DNA of 64,000 bases, taken from positions 124,001 to 188,000 of the forward strand of contig DATEOF010000190.1 in assembly GCA_035274465.1 (NCBI GenBank), written 5' to 3'. Of the stretch, positions 26,948 through 35,907 are shown in pieces. The notes under the pieces were generated by a model, which worked only from the letters and a program-made list of their open reading frames with translations, was not told where the DNA came from and did not search any database. This stretch comes from JADGRF01 sp035274465 (lineage in GTDB: Bacteria; Myxococcota_A; Polyangia; Polyangiales; JAFGIB01). The position numbers and the translations under genes are program-made. The number at the start of each line of letters is the position of its first letter. Position 1 is the stretch's first letter.

Positions 26948-28079
26948 GGTCCGTGGAAGCGGGCGTGCGCCTGCGCTGCCAGAATGCCGAACCCGCATGC
27001 AGCTCCTGGCTGCGGTACATCTGCCCGCGCGTCGCGAGGTAGCTGGCGAAGGCGCGCCGCACGCGCTCGACGTATCGGACCCGCACGGCCTCGCGATCGC
27101 CCGCCAGCGCGGCTTCGATCGCGTCGGCCGCATGCCGAGCTTCCGAGATCGCGTTGTGCAAGCCGGAAGCCGACAGTGGGTCCCAGGCCATCGCGGCGTC
27201 ACCGACCGCGAGCCAGCGATCTCCGGCAGCGTGATCGAGGCGTTGCGAACAAGCGGAGCGAACCTCGATGGCCTGACGTTTGCCGTAGTCGCGCGCTCGC
27301 AGGCGTGTGTGCCGACTCTCGATCAGCGCGGCTCGCCACACCGCCTCGGCCCCGGTGAGCCGCAAGAACTCTCTGTCCGTGAAGTAGATCGCCACGAGCG
27401 AGCCGTCAGGCGCCCGAACCGAGTACCACCAGCCCTGGGAGGTGCTCTCCACCAGCACCTCGTGCGCTGCCAGCGAGCAGGCACCCTCTGGGTGCGCCGC
27501 GAAGCAAACGCCCTTGGGGTGTCGCTGCACGGCAGTGCGCGCAAGCGTGCCCTGCAACGCAACCAGCGAGTCGTAACGCAGCTGCGTCGCGCCCAGCTGG
27601 CGCGCGACGCTCGCGCTCCTGCCGGTCGCATCGACGATGAAAGCCGCCTCGAGCACGCCGCCGGAGTCCAGCGTCAAACGTAGTGCATCCGAGCTTTCCG
27701 ACACACGTTGCAGCCGTTCCCCGCGCAGGAACCTCGCGCCGCTCGCCTGCGCGACCTCCGCCAAAGCCTGCTCGAGCGCGCTTCGCTCGACGATGTAGCT
27801 CGACCCCCACACACTGAAGAGATCGCTCCGCACGTGCAGCTCCGACTCGCCCCATGCAGAGCACGTGGACGGAGATGGCACCCCGAACCGCGTCGCGACC
27901 AGCCGCGCATCCAGGCACGCGAGCTCGCGTACCGCTTGCCCGGACAACTGCTCGCCGATCGGGCCGCAAGGAGTCGCTGCGCGGTCGATCAGCGTGACGT
28001 CCTGGCCACTGCGCGCGAGATGAATCGCGGTGATCAGACCTGCAGGTCCCGCGCCGACCACCGCGATTTGCGCGCTCAT
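26931..28079 (-). CDS. FAD-dependent LodB/GoxB-like maturation flavoprotein
   Basis: 382 residues. FAD-binding AVVGAGPAGLITAIHLARSG at the N-terminus, VDATGRSASVARQLG in the middle and LAVGDAAMAWDPLSASGL near residue 300 fit the flavoprotein monooxygenase/halogenase-like fold. The gene directly follows a LodA-like quinoprotein gene and its ATG overlaps that stop (ATGA). In known LodA/LodB and GoxA/GoxB pairs, the flavoprotein makes the cysteine tryptophylquinone cofactor by hydroxylating a Trp of its partner. The pairing is inferred from that context plus fold. Confidence 0.8.
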   Translation of the reverse strand: MSAQIAVVGAGPAGLITAIHLARSGQDVTLIDRAATPCGPIGEQLSGQAVRELACLDARLVATRFGVPSPSTCSAWGESELHVRSDLFSVWGSSYIVERSALEQALAEVAQASGARFLRGERLQRVSESSDALRLTLDSGGVLEAAFIVDATGRSASVARQLGATQLRYDSLVALQGTLARTAVQRHPKGVCFAAHPEGACSLAAHEVLVESTSQGWWYSVRAPDGSLVAIYFTDREFLRLTGAEAVWRAALIESRHTRLRARDYGKRQAIEVRSACSQRLDHAAGDRWLAVGDAAMAWDPLSASGLHNAISEARHAADAIEAALAGDREAVRVRYVERVRRAFASYLATRGQMYRSQELHAGSAFWQRRRTPASTDLTHSA

Positions 28080-30061
28080 ACCTCGGGCTCCGACTCGATG
28101 CGTTCGCGCTCCACGTAGCGCTCGCCCTCGCGCCGAATGAAGCCGAGGTTCGCCCACTCCGTGACCATCGCGGTCATCGACGCGTCGCTCCACGTGGTCG
28201 CGGTCGTGCTGTCACCGCGGAACACGCTCACGGGCCGCTGCGCCGGCCACCAGCGCTCCGTACAGGCCGAGAAGTCGGCTTGCCAGGGCACCGCCAAGCC
28301 AGAGGTCAGATAGCCCGCGGGATGCTCGGTCGCGATCCGGAACGGCGCGCGATACGTGTCGATGCGGGCCATCAGGTAGCCCACCTCGATGCCGGGATAG
28401 AACGGGCCCCCGATGCAAGCTTCGAGCGCTGCGCGATCGAGCGCGCCGGGTTGACCGGCGACCGGTATCGCATCGAATTCAGGTGAATCCGGCACCGCAC
28501 CCGTCCAATCGGCGGTGAACACCCCGAGCGCCCACTGGGTCATCCAGGCCAGCTGGGTGGCGGTCAGCATGGAGCCGATGCCGTTGCGCGGATCGTTGGG
28601 ATCGACGCCGCTGTTCAGCAGCGGCATCGTGCCCGACGGCGAATCCGGTCGCCGCAGGCTCTGCGAGACTCGATCGCGCAGCGGACGGCTCTCGGGGCTG
28701 GGGTTCGCGAGCTGCGCCAGGCGCTCGGGCGTCAGAAAGTTCCAGGTCGCTCCGGCGCCATGTCCGCGTCGCGCGACCGCGGATACCCAGGCGAGCTTCG
28801 AGGCGCGCTCGAGGATCGGATAGATGTGACGCGTGAAGGACGGCTGGCTGACCGTCAGCGTGGTTTGCAGCCGCGTGGCGATGTCGAAGGCTTGATCCCA
28901 CCACGTGACCACGTTGTGGATCTCGGGCGCATAGCGGGGCGGCGCCACGACCACCCACGCCGAATCCGCTTCCACGGTCTCGCCCGAGGGCAGCACGACG
29001 CGCGCGGACACCGGACCGTCGCTCACATCGTCGTGCCAGCCGTCGTTGTTCGCAAAGCTGCCGATGGGCTCGCCGCGCGGCGAGCGCGAGACGCCATGAC
29101 CGCCGAGCACGATCAACCGGCCCTGCGCGTCGCTGCGAAGATCGCCCAGTCGCACGGCGCTGCCCAGGAAGAAGCCCTGCAGCGGCACGTGCTGCTCCGC
29201 GCCCGTGAGCGTCTGCGCGCCCGCGTCGATCACCAGCGACTCTTCCTCGATCGCCGCGTTGCGACGACGCGGATCGGCCTCGGGCGGGAAGCGCGCGCTG
29301 GCAGCCTTGCGATTGACCAGCTGAGCCGTCCAGATCACCTGGCCGCGATCCGGCGTGACCTCGAGCACGTCGGTCAACTGCCCGGCATCGTCGTAGTGGT
29401 AGCTGTAGACGCGGAAGCGCGCGCCCTGACGCTTGATGAAGCCATTGGCGTCACGCTGTGGACGCTGCTCGGGTGCGACCCTGCCCGGAGCCTCGGGACC
29501 GATGAAGTATTCGGTCGGGCTGTCGCCCAGGCGTGCGATGCCGATGCCCGGATGGATCCGATACTCGGTGCGACCGGACGGCGCGGGCTTCCAGCTCGCC
29601 TCGAACGCGCGCAACGTGTTGGGCCCCACCTTGCCATCCGCGAACAGATCGTGATCGGCTTGCCAGCGCGAGACCGCGATCACCGTGTCTTCGTCGAATT
29701 CGCCGGTCTCCACCACGGACACCGAGTGCTGGATCTTGGCGATCAACGCGGCGTCGTAACCGCGAGCGCGGTTGTAGCGGAGCGCGCGCGCGACCTCGCG
29801 CGGCGACAGGCCCATGGGATCTTCGCCCGCCTCGTCCCACGCCGCTTGCAGCGCGGCCAGCGTGAGGGGCCCGACCTTACCGTCCTCGGTGAGCGAGTGC
29901 GCCAGCTGCCACGCGGCCACGCCACGTACGGTGACTGGACCGAACACACCGTCGATCGTGACGCCGACCGTGCCCTGGATGCGCCGGATGAGCTCGACAT
30001 CGAAGCTGCGCCGAATGTTGAACGCGATCGCTGCGCGAACCTGTGCAGACGAGAGTGCCAT
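28076..30061 (-). CDS. LodA/GoxA-like quinoprotein oxidase with two N-terminal peptidoglycan-binding-like domains
   Basis: 661 residues with AGGGGG upstream of ATG 30061. Residues ~1-75 and ~85-160 are two similar repeats (GVFGPVTVRGVAAWQLAHSL...DGKVGPLTLAALQ; ...VIAVSRWQADHDLFADGKVG) resembling peptidoglycan_binding_1 domains. From residue ~170 the LodA core runs: HPGIGIARLGDSPTEYFIGP, GRLIVLGGHGVS, EIHNVVTWWDQAFDIA, ACIGGPFYPGIE with C549, and FSACTERWWPAQRP with W604/W605. C549 and one of those Trp are candidates for the cysteine tryptophylquinone cross-link. Known members oxidise lysine or glycine to release hydrogen peroxide, often antibacterial. The PG-binding fusion is unusual. Confidence 0.8.
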   Translation of the reverse strand: MALSSAQVRAAIAFNIRRSFDVELIRRIQGTVGVTIDGVFGPVTVRGVAAWQLAHSLTEDGKVGPLTLAALQAAWDEAGEDPMGLSPREVARALRYNRARGYDAALIAKIQHSVSVVETGEFDEDTVIAVSRWQADHDLFADGKVGPNTLRAFEASWKPAPSGRTEYRIHPGIGIARLGDSPTEYFIGPEAPGRVAPEQRPQRDANGFIKRQGARFRVYSYHYDDAGQLTDVLEVTPDRGQVIWTAQLVNRKAASARFPPEADPRRRNAAIEEESLVIDAGAQTLTGAEQHVPLQGFFLGSAVRLGDLRSDAQGRLIVLGGHGVSRSPRGEPIGSFANNDGWHDDVSDGPVSARVVLPSGETVEADSAWVVVAPPRYAPEIHNVVTWWDQAFDIATRLQTTLTVSQPSFTRHIYPILERASKLAWVSAVARRGHGAGATWNFLTPERLAQLANPSPESRPLRDRVSQSLRRPDSPSGTMPLLNSGVDPNDPRNGIGSMLTATQLAWMTQWALGVFTADWTGAVPDSPEFDAIPVAGQPGALDRAALEACIGGPFYPGIEVGYLMARIDTYRAPFRIATEHPAGYLTSGLAVPWQADFSACTERWWPAQRPVSVFRGDSTTATTWSDASMTAMVTEWANLGFIRREGERYVERERIESEPEV

Positions 30062-30143
30062 GCCTACCCCCTGGATGGTCAGGCTCGAGCGTAGCGGCCA
30101 GCTGTCGAGTCAGACTGTTACGAGCGTCACACGCACAGTCGAA

Positions 30144-31052
30144 TCAGCGCTCGCCGAACGGCCGCGGCGGCAAGGAGCGCAAGAACGTCCACAGCGCGGC
30201 GCGCTCGGTCGGGTTCATCGCGCGCAGCATCTGAATGGGCATGAACGCGTTGAGCGGCTTGCCGTCACGCTTGATGCCTTGATCCAGCAGGCGGTTCCAC
30301 TCGGCCTCCGTCATCCTGGCAAGACCCGTCTCGTGCGGCGTGATGTTCGCAGGCACGGGTAGGTCCGAGGGGGCACCCGGGATCGGACCGCCACCGAAGT
30401 GGTCACCGTGGCAGCCAGTACAACCGCGCGCGAGCTTCGCCCCGTACTCGGCGGTCACTTCGGCAGGCAATGTCTTCGGGCGTGCCTCGCCGTGGTCGAT
30501 GCGTCGCGCGATGTCGAGCGGAAGCACGCCCAGGCGATCGAGAACCTTGCCGAGCAATCCGATGTGCGACTCGCCGAGCGTGCGGTAGACGGGCGGCAGG
30601 CTGCGTAGATAGGAGACGAGCGCCACGAGATCGTCGTCGGGCCACCAGGCGATGTCCTGAGCCGGCATGAAGCGCAGGCTCTTGCCGGAAGCCTTGATGC
30701 CGTGCCGGATCACGCGCGCGAACTGACCATCGGAGTACTGGCTCGAGACGCCACCCTTACCCGAGGTGAGATTCGGCGCATCCACCTTGCCGATCGGGCC
30801 CATCTCTTCGCCCTCCTTACCGCCGAGGTCCTTGCCGTGGCACTCGCCGCAGCCACCGATCGACTCGACCAGGTGCTTGCCGCGCTCGATGACAGCGGGA
30901 TCGTTCACCGCCTGGAGCTGGAGCGGAGCGATGTCGTAGACCTTGTTCAAGCTCGCGTCGAATGCCGACGCTTGAACCAGCGCGAACGCGCCGCCGCCGA
31001 GAGCGACGAGCACGACGACGATACCCAGACCGATAAACAGCTTCTTCAGCAT
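30144..31052 (-). CDS. Membrane-anchored dihaem cytochrome c
   Basis: 302 residues from ATG 31052; the 57 upstream codons are non-coding in style. An N-terminal hydrophobic anchor (LFIGLGIVVVLVALGGGAFALV) is followed by two class I cytochrome c domains. Haem-binding motifs are CGECH (C68-H72) and CTGCH (about residue 215), each with likely distal Met partners in FMPAQDI and FMPIQML. Such proteins shuttle electrons in the periplasm. No oxidase or dehydrogenase partner is adjacent except the LodA-like gene, which does not need one. Divergent from the NTF2-like gene. Confidence 0.85.
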   Translation of the reverse strand: MLKKLFIGLGIVVVLVALGGGAFALVQASAFDASLNKVYDIAPLQLQAVNDPAVIERGKHLVESIGGCGECHGKDLGGKEGEEMGPIGKVDAPNLTSGKGGVSSQYSDGQFARVIRHGIKASGKSLRFMPAQDIAWWPDDDLVALVSYLRSLPPVYRTLGESHIGLLGKVLDRLGVLPLDIARRIDHGEARPKTLPAEVTAEYGAKLARGCTGCHGDHFGGGPIPGAPSDLPVPANITPHETGLARMTEAEWNRLLDQGIKRDGKPLNAFMPIQMLRAMNPTERAALWTFLRSLPPRPFGER

Positions 31053-31175
31053 CCAGCACCATCCGTGAAGGGACGAACACGCTATCAGGCTGCACGTTCC
31101 AGGGCAAAAGGGCTGGCGAGCAGTCGACGGACTGTGTAGAGAGGTAAGACACAACCAACTAAAGAGGGATCCGAC

Positions 31176-31568
31176 ATGCCGATCGATACGCTCGCGGCCT
31201 GGCACGAGTTGGTTGAGACGCACAACGCCGCGGGGCTCGATGCACTACTCGCCGACGACGCCGTCTTTCACTCGCCAATCGTCCACACGCCGCAGCGCGG
31301 CAAGGCGATCACCAAGCTCTACCTGTCGGCCGCGTTCGCAGTCTTCTTCAACCCGACGTTTCGTTACGTTCGCGAATTGAAGTCCGCGAACGACGCGATG
31401 CTCGAGTTTCAGGTGGAGATCGACGGCATCAGCGTCAATGGTATCGACCTGTTCCGATGGAACGATGCAGGACAGATCGTGGACTTCAAGGTGATGGTCC
31501 GGCCGCTGAAGGCGATCAACCTGATCCATCAGAAGATGGCGGCGCTGCTGCAGGCCGGAGGCAAGTGA
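31176..31568 (+). CDS. NTF2-like / SnoaL-type protein
   Basis: 130 residues in a cone-shaped alpha+beta fold of the nuclear-transport-factor-2 superfamily: TLAAWHELVETHNAAGLDALLADDAVFHSP, ending FRWNDAGQIVDFKVMVRPLKAINLIHQKM. Members include isomerases, dehydratases and scaffold proteins; nothing points to the reaction here. It is followed by the VOC protein after 1 nt and both are probably translated together. Confidence 0.75.
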   Translation: MPIDTLAAWHELVETHNAAGLDALLADDAVFHSPIVHTPQRGKAITKLYLSAAFAVFFNPTFRYVRELKSANDAMLEFQVEIDGISVNGIDLFRWNDAGQIVDFKVMVRPLKAINLIHQKMAALLQAGGK

Positions 31569-31569
31569 G

Positions 31570-31959
31570 ATGTCCGACGCGCCCGAGAAACCCGAGTTCT
31601 GGACCCGTCCGATCTTCTCGGTCGCGGATGTGCGCGCGAGCTGCGACTACTACTGCTCGAAGCTCGGATTCACCGTGGCCTGGTCGGCTGACTCGGAGCA
31701 AATGGTGATCGCTCAAGTCGAGCGCCCTGGGATCGAGCTGATCCTCCAGAACGGCACCCGCATCCCCAGCTCCAAAGTGCCCGCAGTCCTCGCGCTCGAG
31801 CTGCATGAACACGTGAAGCTCGACGACTTACACCGCGAGCTCGAGCAGCGCGGCGCCAAGATTCGAGCTGCGCCCGCCCCCGTCTACTGGCAAGAGAACA
31901 CGCGGCAGATGGAGGTCGAAGACCTCGACGGAAATCTGCTGTTGTTCTGGGCGCCATAG
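31570..31959 (+). CDS. VOC-family (glyoxalase/bleomycin-resistance fold) protein
   Basis: 129 residues with a single VOC domain pair: SVADVRASCDYYCSKLGFTVAW and LDDLHRELEQRGAKI, ending VEDLDGNLLLFWAP. It resembles glyoxalase/bleomycin-binding proteins that bind a metal by two beta-alpha-beta-beta-beta modules. Substrate is unknown. Same transcript as the NTF2-like gene; the siderophore-interacting-type gene follows 46 bp later. Confidence 0.8.
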   Translation: MSDAPEKPEFWTRPIFSVADVRASCDYYCSKLGFTVAWSADSEQMVIAQVERPGIELILQNGTRIPSSKVPAVLALELHEHVKLDDLHRELEQRGAKIRAAPAPVYWQENTRQMEVEDLDGNLLLFWAP

Positions 31960-32005
31960 CGCGGGAGCCCTTGACGCCGCGCTCAGAAGTCCCCACACGA
32001 CGTCC

Positions 32006-32728
32006 ATGACATCTTTCCAGGCGCGCTTTCGAGACAAGATCGGCCAACTCTTCGGCAAAGAGCTGTCGGTCGACGAGGTTCGCGACTTGTCGCCGCACTT
32101 TCGCAGGGTTCGGATCTCCGCGCCGTGGCTGCGGACGGCGGCGGTGTCTGCCGGCGACAAGCTGCAGATCATGATCGCGGAGTGCGGGCCGCGTACGTAC
32201 TCGCCTTTCGGACACGATTCGGCGGCCGGCGCGCTGGAGTTGCTGGCGTATGTCCACGGCGAGACATCGACCGCGACCTGGGTCCGCGCGCTGGTGCCGG
32301 GCGCGAGGTTTCACGCGATGGGTCCGCGTGGCTCGCTCGCGCTCTCGAGCTTGCCTGGCCCGGTCGTGTTGTTCGGCGACGAGACGTCGTTTGGCGTGGC
32401 GACCGCGCTGCGGCAGGCGCGCGGCTCGAGCAATGGACTTTCGTTCGTGTTCGAGTGCTCGCACGCGGATGAAGCGCGCACGGTGCTCGCAGACATCGGC
32501 CTCGACGGGTGCAGCGTGGTCGAGCGGCAGAGCGCACGCGCACATGCGCGCGCAGTCGAGGGCCAGCTGCGCGCGGCGCTCGCGCAGCATCCGAGCGCGC
32601 ACCTCGTGCTGACCGGCCACGCGCAGATGATCCAGGCCCTTCGGGCTGCGCTGAAGGCCGAGCCGGCCGCATACGCCGGTCAAAAGGTCAAAGCCTACTG
32701 GGCGGACGGCAAGCGCGGTCTCGACTGA
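32006..32728 (+). CDS. Siderophore-interacting-protein-like FAD/NAD(P)H reductase
   Basis: 240 residues. The FAD-binding RxYxxR-like stretch reads CGPRTYSPFGHDS, followed by LAYVHGETSTATWVRALVPGARFHAMGPRGS and a nucleotide-binding part with VVLFGDETSFGVATALRQAR. This layout is that of ViuB/SIP flavoproteins that reduce ferric siderophores. The conserved tail of SIP proteins is weak, so a related ferredoxin-reductase-type role is possible. Stop lies 18 bp before the convergent dehydrogenase stop. Confidence 0.75.
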   Translation: MTSFQARFRDKIGQLFGKELSVDEVRDLSPHFRRVRISAPWLRTAAVSAGDKLQIMIAECGPRTYSPFGHDSAAGALELLAYVHGETSTATWVRALVPGARFHAMGPRGSLALSSLPGPVVLFGDETSFGVATALRQARGSSNGLSFVFECSHADEARTVLADIGLDGCSVVERQSARAHARAVEGQLRAALAQHPSAHLVLTGHAQMIQALRAALKAEPAAYAGQKVKAYWADGKRGLD

Positions 32729-32746
32729 CACGCGGAACGCCGCAGC

Positions 32747-33799
32747 TCACAGCGGCGCGAACTGCAGCACGGTCTTGACGTCGCCTTCGCCGCTACGCTC
32801 GAATGCCTCGGCGAAGCGCTCGAACGGGACGACGCGGGTGATCAACTGGTTCAACCATGCCGGCGAGGCCTGCTCGAGCGCGGCGCAGCCGGCCGCGTAG
32901 TGGCGCCGGTTCGCGTTCACCGAGCCGACGATCACGGCGTTCTCCAGCACCAGCTCGTTGTTCAACGCCGCCGCCTTCAGCTGCACGATGTGTCTGCCGC
33001 TCGAGACCCCCGCGAGGCACACCACGCCGTTGGGCGCGGTGCTCGACAGGGCGTCCACGGCGAGTCCCGCTGCGCCGGTGCACTCCACGATCACATCCAC
33101 GTGCCCGCGCAACCGTAGCAACCCCTCGGTATGATAGGTCGCGCCGAGCGCACGCACGAGCTCCGGCTTCGGTCCGGTCCGGGCACGGTCCAGCACCTGC
33201 AGCTCGTAGCCGCGCTGCCGCCCCATCAAACACGCCAAGAGACCGATCGGCCCAGCGCCGGTGATCAACACGCGTGCCGGCTTCCAGACCGAGCGCTGCA
33301 CGATCCGATCGATCTGTTCCCAGGCCTTGGCGACGACGCTCGCCGGCTCGAGCAGCACACCGCACAACCCGAGTGCATCCGGGACGCGGTAGGCGAACTC
33401 GGGCTCGAGCTGAAAGCGTTGGCTGCCGAAGCCGTGGCGCTGTTTGATGCCGCGCTCCGTGTAGCCTCCGTTCTCGCACATGTCCCATTCGCCCGCTGCG
33501 CAGCTTCGACAGGGCTGCGGATCGGGGCGCCGCACGATGCCCACGACCAGCTCACCCGCGCGAAACCCGGAGCCTTTGGGGGCGGTGTGCACACGGCCGA
33601 GCGACTCGTGTCCCACCACCAAGAAATCGCTGCCCGAAGGCGCCTCACCGTAGTTGCCCGCGCGGATCTCGCGATCGGTGCCGCAAATGCCGAGGGCCAG
33701 CGCGTCCACCAGCAGCTGGTCAGCGGACGGCGGCGGCTCTGTGACGTCCTGCAGCCGTAGACTGTCAGCCGTGTGCGGTGTGACGACGAGTGCTTTCAT
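32747..33799 (-). CDS. Zn-dependent glucose-dehydrogenase-like MDR oxidoreductase
   Basis: 350 residues from ATG 33799 (GAGGGG upstream). Catalytic zinc residues appear in GICGTDREI and GHESLGRV, and structural-zinc Cys in PCRSCAAGEWDMCENGGY. ALVQ-type cofactor motif VLITGAGPIGLLACLMG and CTGAAGLAVDALS follow. The ERGIKQRHGFGSQ region and EPASVVAKAWEQID match archaeal-type glucose 1-dehydrogenases, so a glucose/galactose substrate is likely. The start overlaps the aconitase stop (ATGA), so the two are translated together. Confidence 0.85.
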   Translation of the reverse strand: MKALVVTPHTADSLRLQDVTEPPPSADQLLVDALALGICGTDREIRAGNYGEAPSGSDFLVVGHESLGRVHTAPKGSGFRAGELVVGIVRRPDPQPCRSCAAGEWDMCENGGYTERGIKQRHGFGSQRFQLEPEFAYRVPDALGLCGVLLEPASVVAKAWEQIDRIVQRSVWKPARVLITGAGPIGLLACLMGRQRGYELQVLDRARTGPKPELVRALGATYHTEGLLRLRGHVDVIVECTGAAGLAVDALSSTAPNGVVCLAGVSSGRHIVQLKAAALNNELVLENAVIVGSVNANRRHYAAGCAALEQASPAWLNQLITRVVPFERFAEAFERSGEGDVKTVLQFAPL

Positions 33800-35736
33800 G
33801 GTTCCCCTCGGTCGGCCAGCGCCCGCAGCGCGCCCCCCTGCTCGATGCAACCGATTTGGCGTTCGGACAGATCGTGCACGAGCCGTAACTCGCGCTCGGC
33901 CACCTTCGCGCGGAGCGGCTGCTTCGCACGCAGCGCGGCGCGCAGGTTCGAGAACCGGAGCACATCGCCCGCTTGCAGCTGCGCGTAGTCCTGCTCGTCC
34001 TCGAACCTCAGCGGCAACACGCCGAAGTTCACGAGGTTCTGGCGGTGGATGCGCGCGAACGAGCGCGCGATCACGACACGCAAGCCGAGTGAGCGAGGCG
34101 CCAGCGCTGCGTGCTCCCGGCTCGACCCCTGACCGTAGTTCTTTCCGCCCACGATCGCGTGGGGCCCCGCCTGCTCGGCGCGCGCCGCGTACGTCTTGTC
34201 GATCGCGAGGAAGCAAAACTGCGCGATGCGCTGGATGTTGCTGCGAAACGGCAGCACGTTCGCCCCGGCCGACAGGATTTCGTCGGTCGAGATGTCGTCG
34301 CCGACCTTCAACAGGATCGATAGCTCGAGCGTGTCCGGCAACGCGTCGAAGCGCGGCAGGCTCTGAATGTTCGGGCCTTTGACCAGCGACACGCGCCGCG
34401 CGACGGCGCTCGAGTCGGGTGCGAGCAGCAAGTGCCGCACCTGCCGCGCGACCTTCGGGGCGTAGCGCGGCACCGCGCATGCAGGCTGCCCGAACGAGCG
34501 CGGATCGGTGATCACGCCGCGCAGCGCGGAGGCAGTCGCGGTCTCCGGGCTGCACAGCCACACGCGATCGTCGTCGCTCCCGGAGCGGCCGGGAAAGTTG
34601 CGCGGCACCGTTCGCAAGCTGTTGCGCGCAGTGCCCGGGGCTTGCCCCATTCCGATGCAGCCGTTGCAGCCGGTCTGATGCAAGCGCGCACCTGCCTCGA
34701 GCAACGTCGCCAGCATCCCGGAGCGCGTGAGCTCGAGCAGCGTCGCGCGCGTGGCCGGGTTGATGTCGAACGAGACGTGCTCGGGGATACGCTTGCCCTC
34801 CACCATGCGCGCGGCGATCGCGATGTCGCGCAAGCCGGGATTCGCGGACGATCCCAGGTACGCTTGATGAATCGCCTCACCCAGGACCTCTCGCACGGGC
34901 ACCACGTTGCCGGGGCTGGACGGCTTCGCGATCAAGGGTTCCAGTTGGTCGAGCGCGATCTCGTCTTCGAAGTCATACCGCGCGTCCGGATCGGCGTGGA
35001 GCTCCTTCCAGGCGTCCTCGCGACCGACGTTGGCCAAGAACTCGCGCGTGCGGGTGTCCGAGGGGAACACACTCGTCGTCGCGCCGAGCTCCGCCCCCAT
35101 GTTCGCGATCACGTGCCGGTCCCAGGCGTCGAGCTCTTCGACGCCCGGGCCGTGGTACTCGAGGATGCGGTGCAAGCCGCCCGAGACTCCGTGTCGCCGC
35201 AGCAGCTCGAGGATCACGTCCTTGGCACTGACCCATGGCGTCAGTCGGCCCGTCAGCTTCACGCCCCAGATCGCCGGCGTGGGCACGAAGAACGGCTCGC
35301 CCGCCATCGCGAGCGCGACCTCGAGCCCGCCCGCGCCGATCGCCAACATGCCGATCGCTCCGGCTGCACAGGTGTGACTATCAGAGCCGAGCAAGCTCGC
35401 CCCAGGCACGCCAAAGCTCTCCATGTGGACCGGATGACTCACTCCCTGCCCGGGACGACTGAACCACACCCCATAGCGCCGACACGCGCTCAACAAGAAC
35501 AGATGATCGTCTGCGTTCTTGAAGTCTGTCTGCAGCAGGTTGTGGTCGACATACTGCGCAGACAGTCGTGTCCGGACCTGCGACACGCCCAGACGCTCGA
35601 GCTCCAGCATCACCAGCGTGCCCGTCGCGTCTTGCGTCAGCGTCTGCTCGATCCGCAAGCCCACCTCGGCGCCCGGCGAGAGCGTTCCGGAAACGACATG
35701 GGCTGCCAGCAGCTTCTGCGCGACGTTTTGCGGCAC
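33796..35736 (-). CDS. Aconitate hydratase (short, Aquifex-type)
   Basis: 646 residues from GTG 35736, with a strong AGGGAG six bases upstream; the open frame beyond is non-coding. Aconitase landmarks are DHNLLQTDF, HMESFGVPGASLLGSDSHTCAAGAIGMLA, and TGCNGCIGMGQAPGT with the cluster Cys. C-terminal swivel-domain motifs VGDDISTDEILSAGANVLP and GGKNYGQGSSREHAA are also present. The length is shorter than AcnA/AcnB (~850-900) and fits the small Aquifex-type group. It interconverts citrate and isocitrate, or a homologous substrate. Coupled to a sugar dehydrogenase rather than TCA genes, which is odd. Confidence 0.85.
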   Translation of the reverse strand: MPQNVAQKLLAAHVVSGTLSPGAEVGLRIEQTLTQDATGTLVMLELERLGVSQVRTRLSAQYVDHNLLQTDFKNADDHLFLLSACRRYGVWFSRPGQGVSHPVHMESFGVPGASLLGSDSHTCAAGAIGMLAIGAGGLEVALAMAGEPFFVPTPAIWGVKLTGRLTPWVSAKDVILELLRRHGVSGGLHRILEYHGPGVEELDAWDRHVIANMGAELGATTSVFPSDTRTREFLANVGREDAWKELHADPDARYDFEDEIALDQLEPLIAKPSSPGNVVPVREVLGEAIHQAYLGSSANPGLRDIAIAARMVEGKRIPEHVSFDINPATRATLLELTRSGMLATLLEAGARLHQTGCNGCIGMGQAPGTARNSLRTVPRNFPGRSGSDDDRVWLCSPETATASALRGVITDPRSFGQPACAVPRYAPKVARQVRHLLLAPDSSAVARRVSLVKGPNIQSLPRFDALPDTLELSILLKVGDDISTDEILSAGANVLPFRSNIQRIAQFCFLAIDKTYAARAEQAGPHAIVGGKNYGQGSSREHAALAPRSLGLRVVIARSFARIHRQNLVNFGVLPLRFEDEQDYAQLQAGDVLRFSNLRAALRAKQPLRAKVAERELRLVHDLSERQIGCIEQGGALRALADRGEP

Positions 35737-35907
35737 ACAGATCTCCCTGCATCCCACGTGCCGCACACGGAACTGGTCCCGATCCGGCAACCAAGCCGGC
35801 TTCCACCTCGACCAAGTGTGGCGAGATCGCACTCCGCGCACGTTCTTCCCGCCACACAGCTCCGACCGCTTGCACAACGTCGCGGCTGGGAGGATCTTGA
35901 GCTCGAG

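Noticed and set aside
28760..30094. 444-codon plus-strand open frame opposite the LodA-like gene
   Set aside because: Arg/His-rich antisense of a gene with clear family motifs; no motif of its own.
34432..35907. Long N-terminal extension of the GspC-like gene
   Set aside because: Antisense to the aconitase gene; the GspC-like protein has its own membrane anchor starting at 35908.
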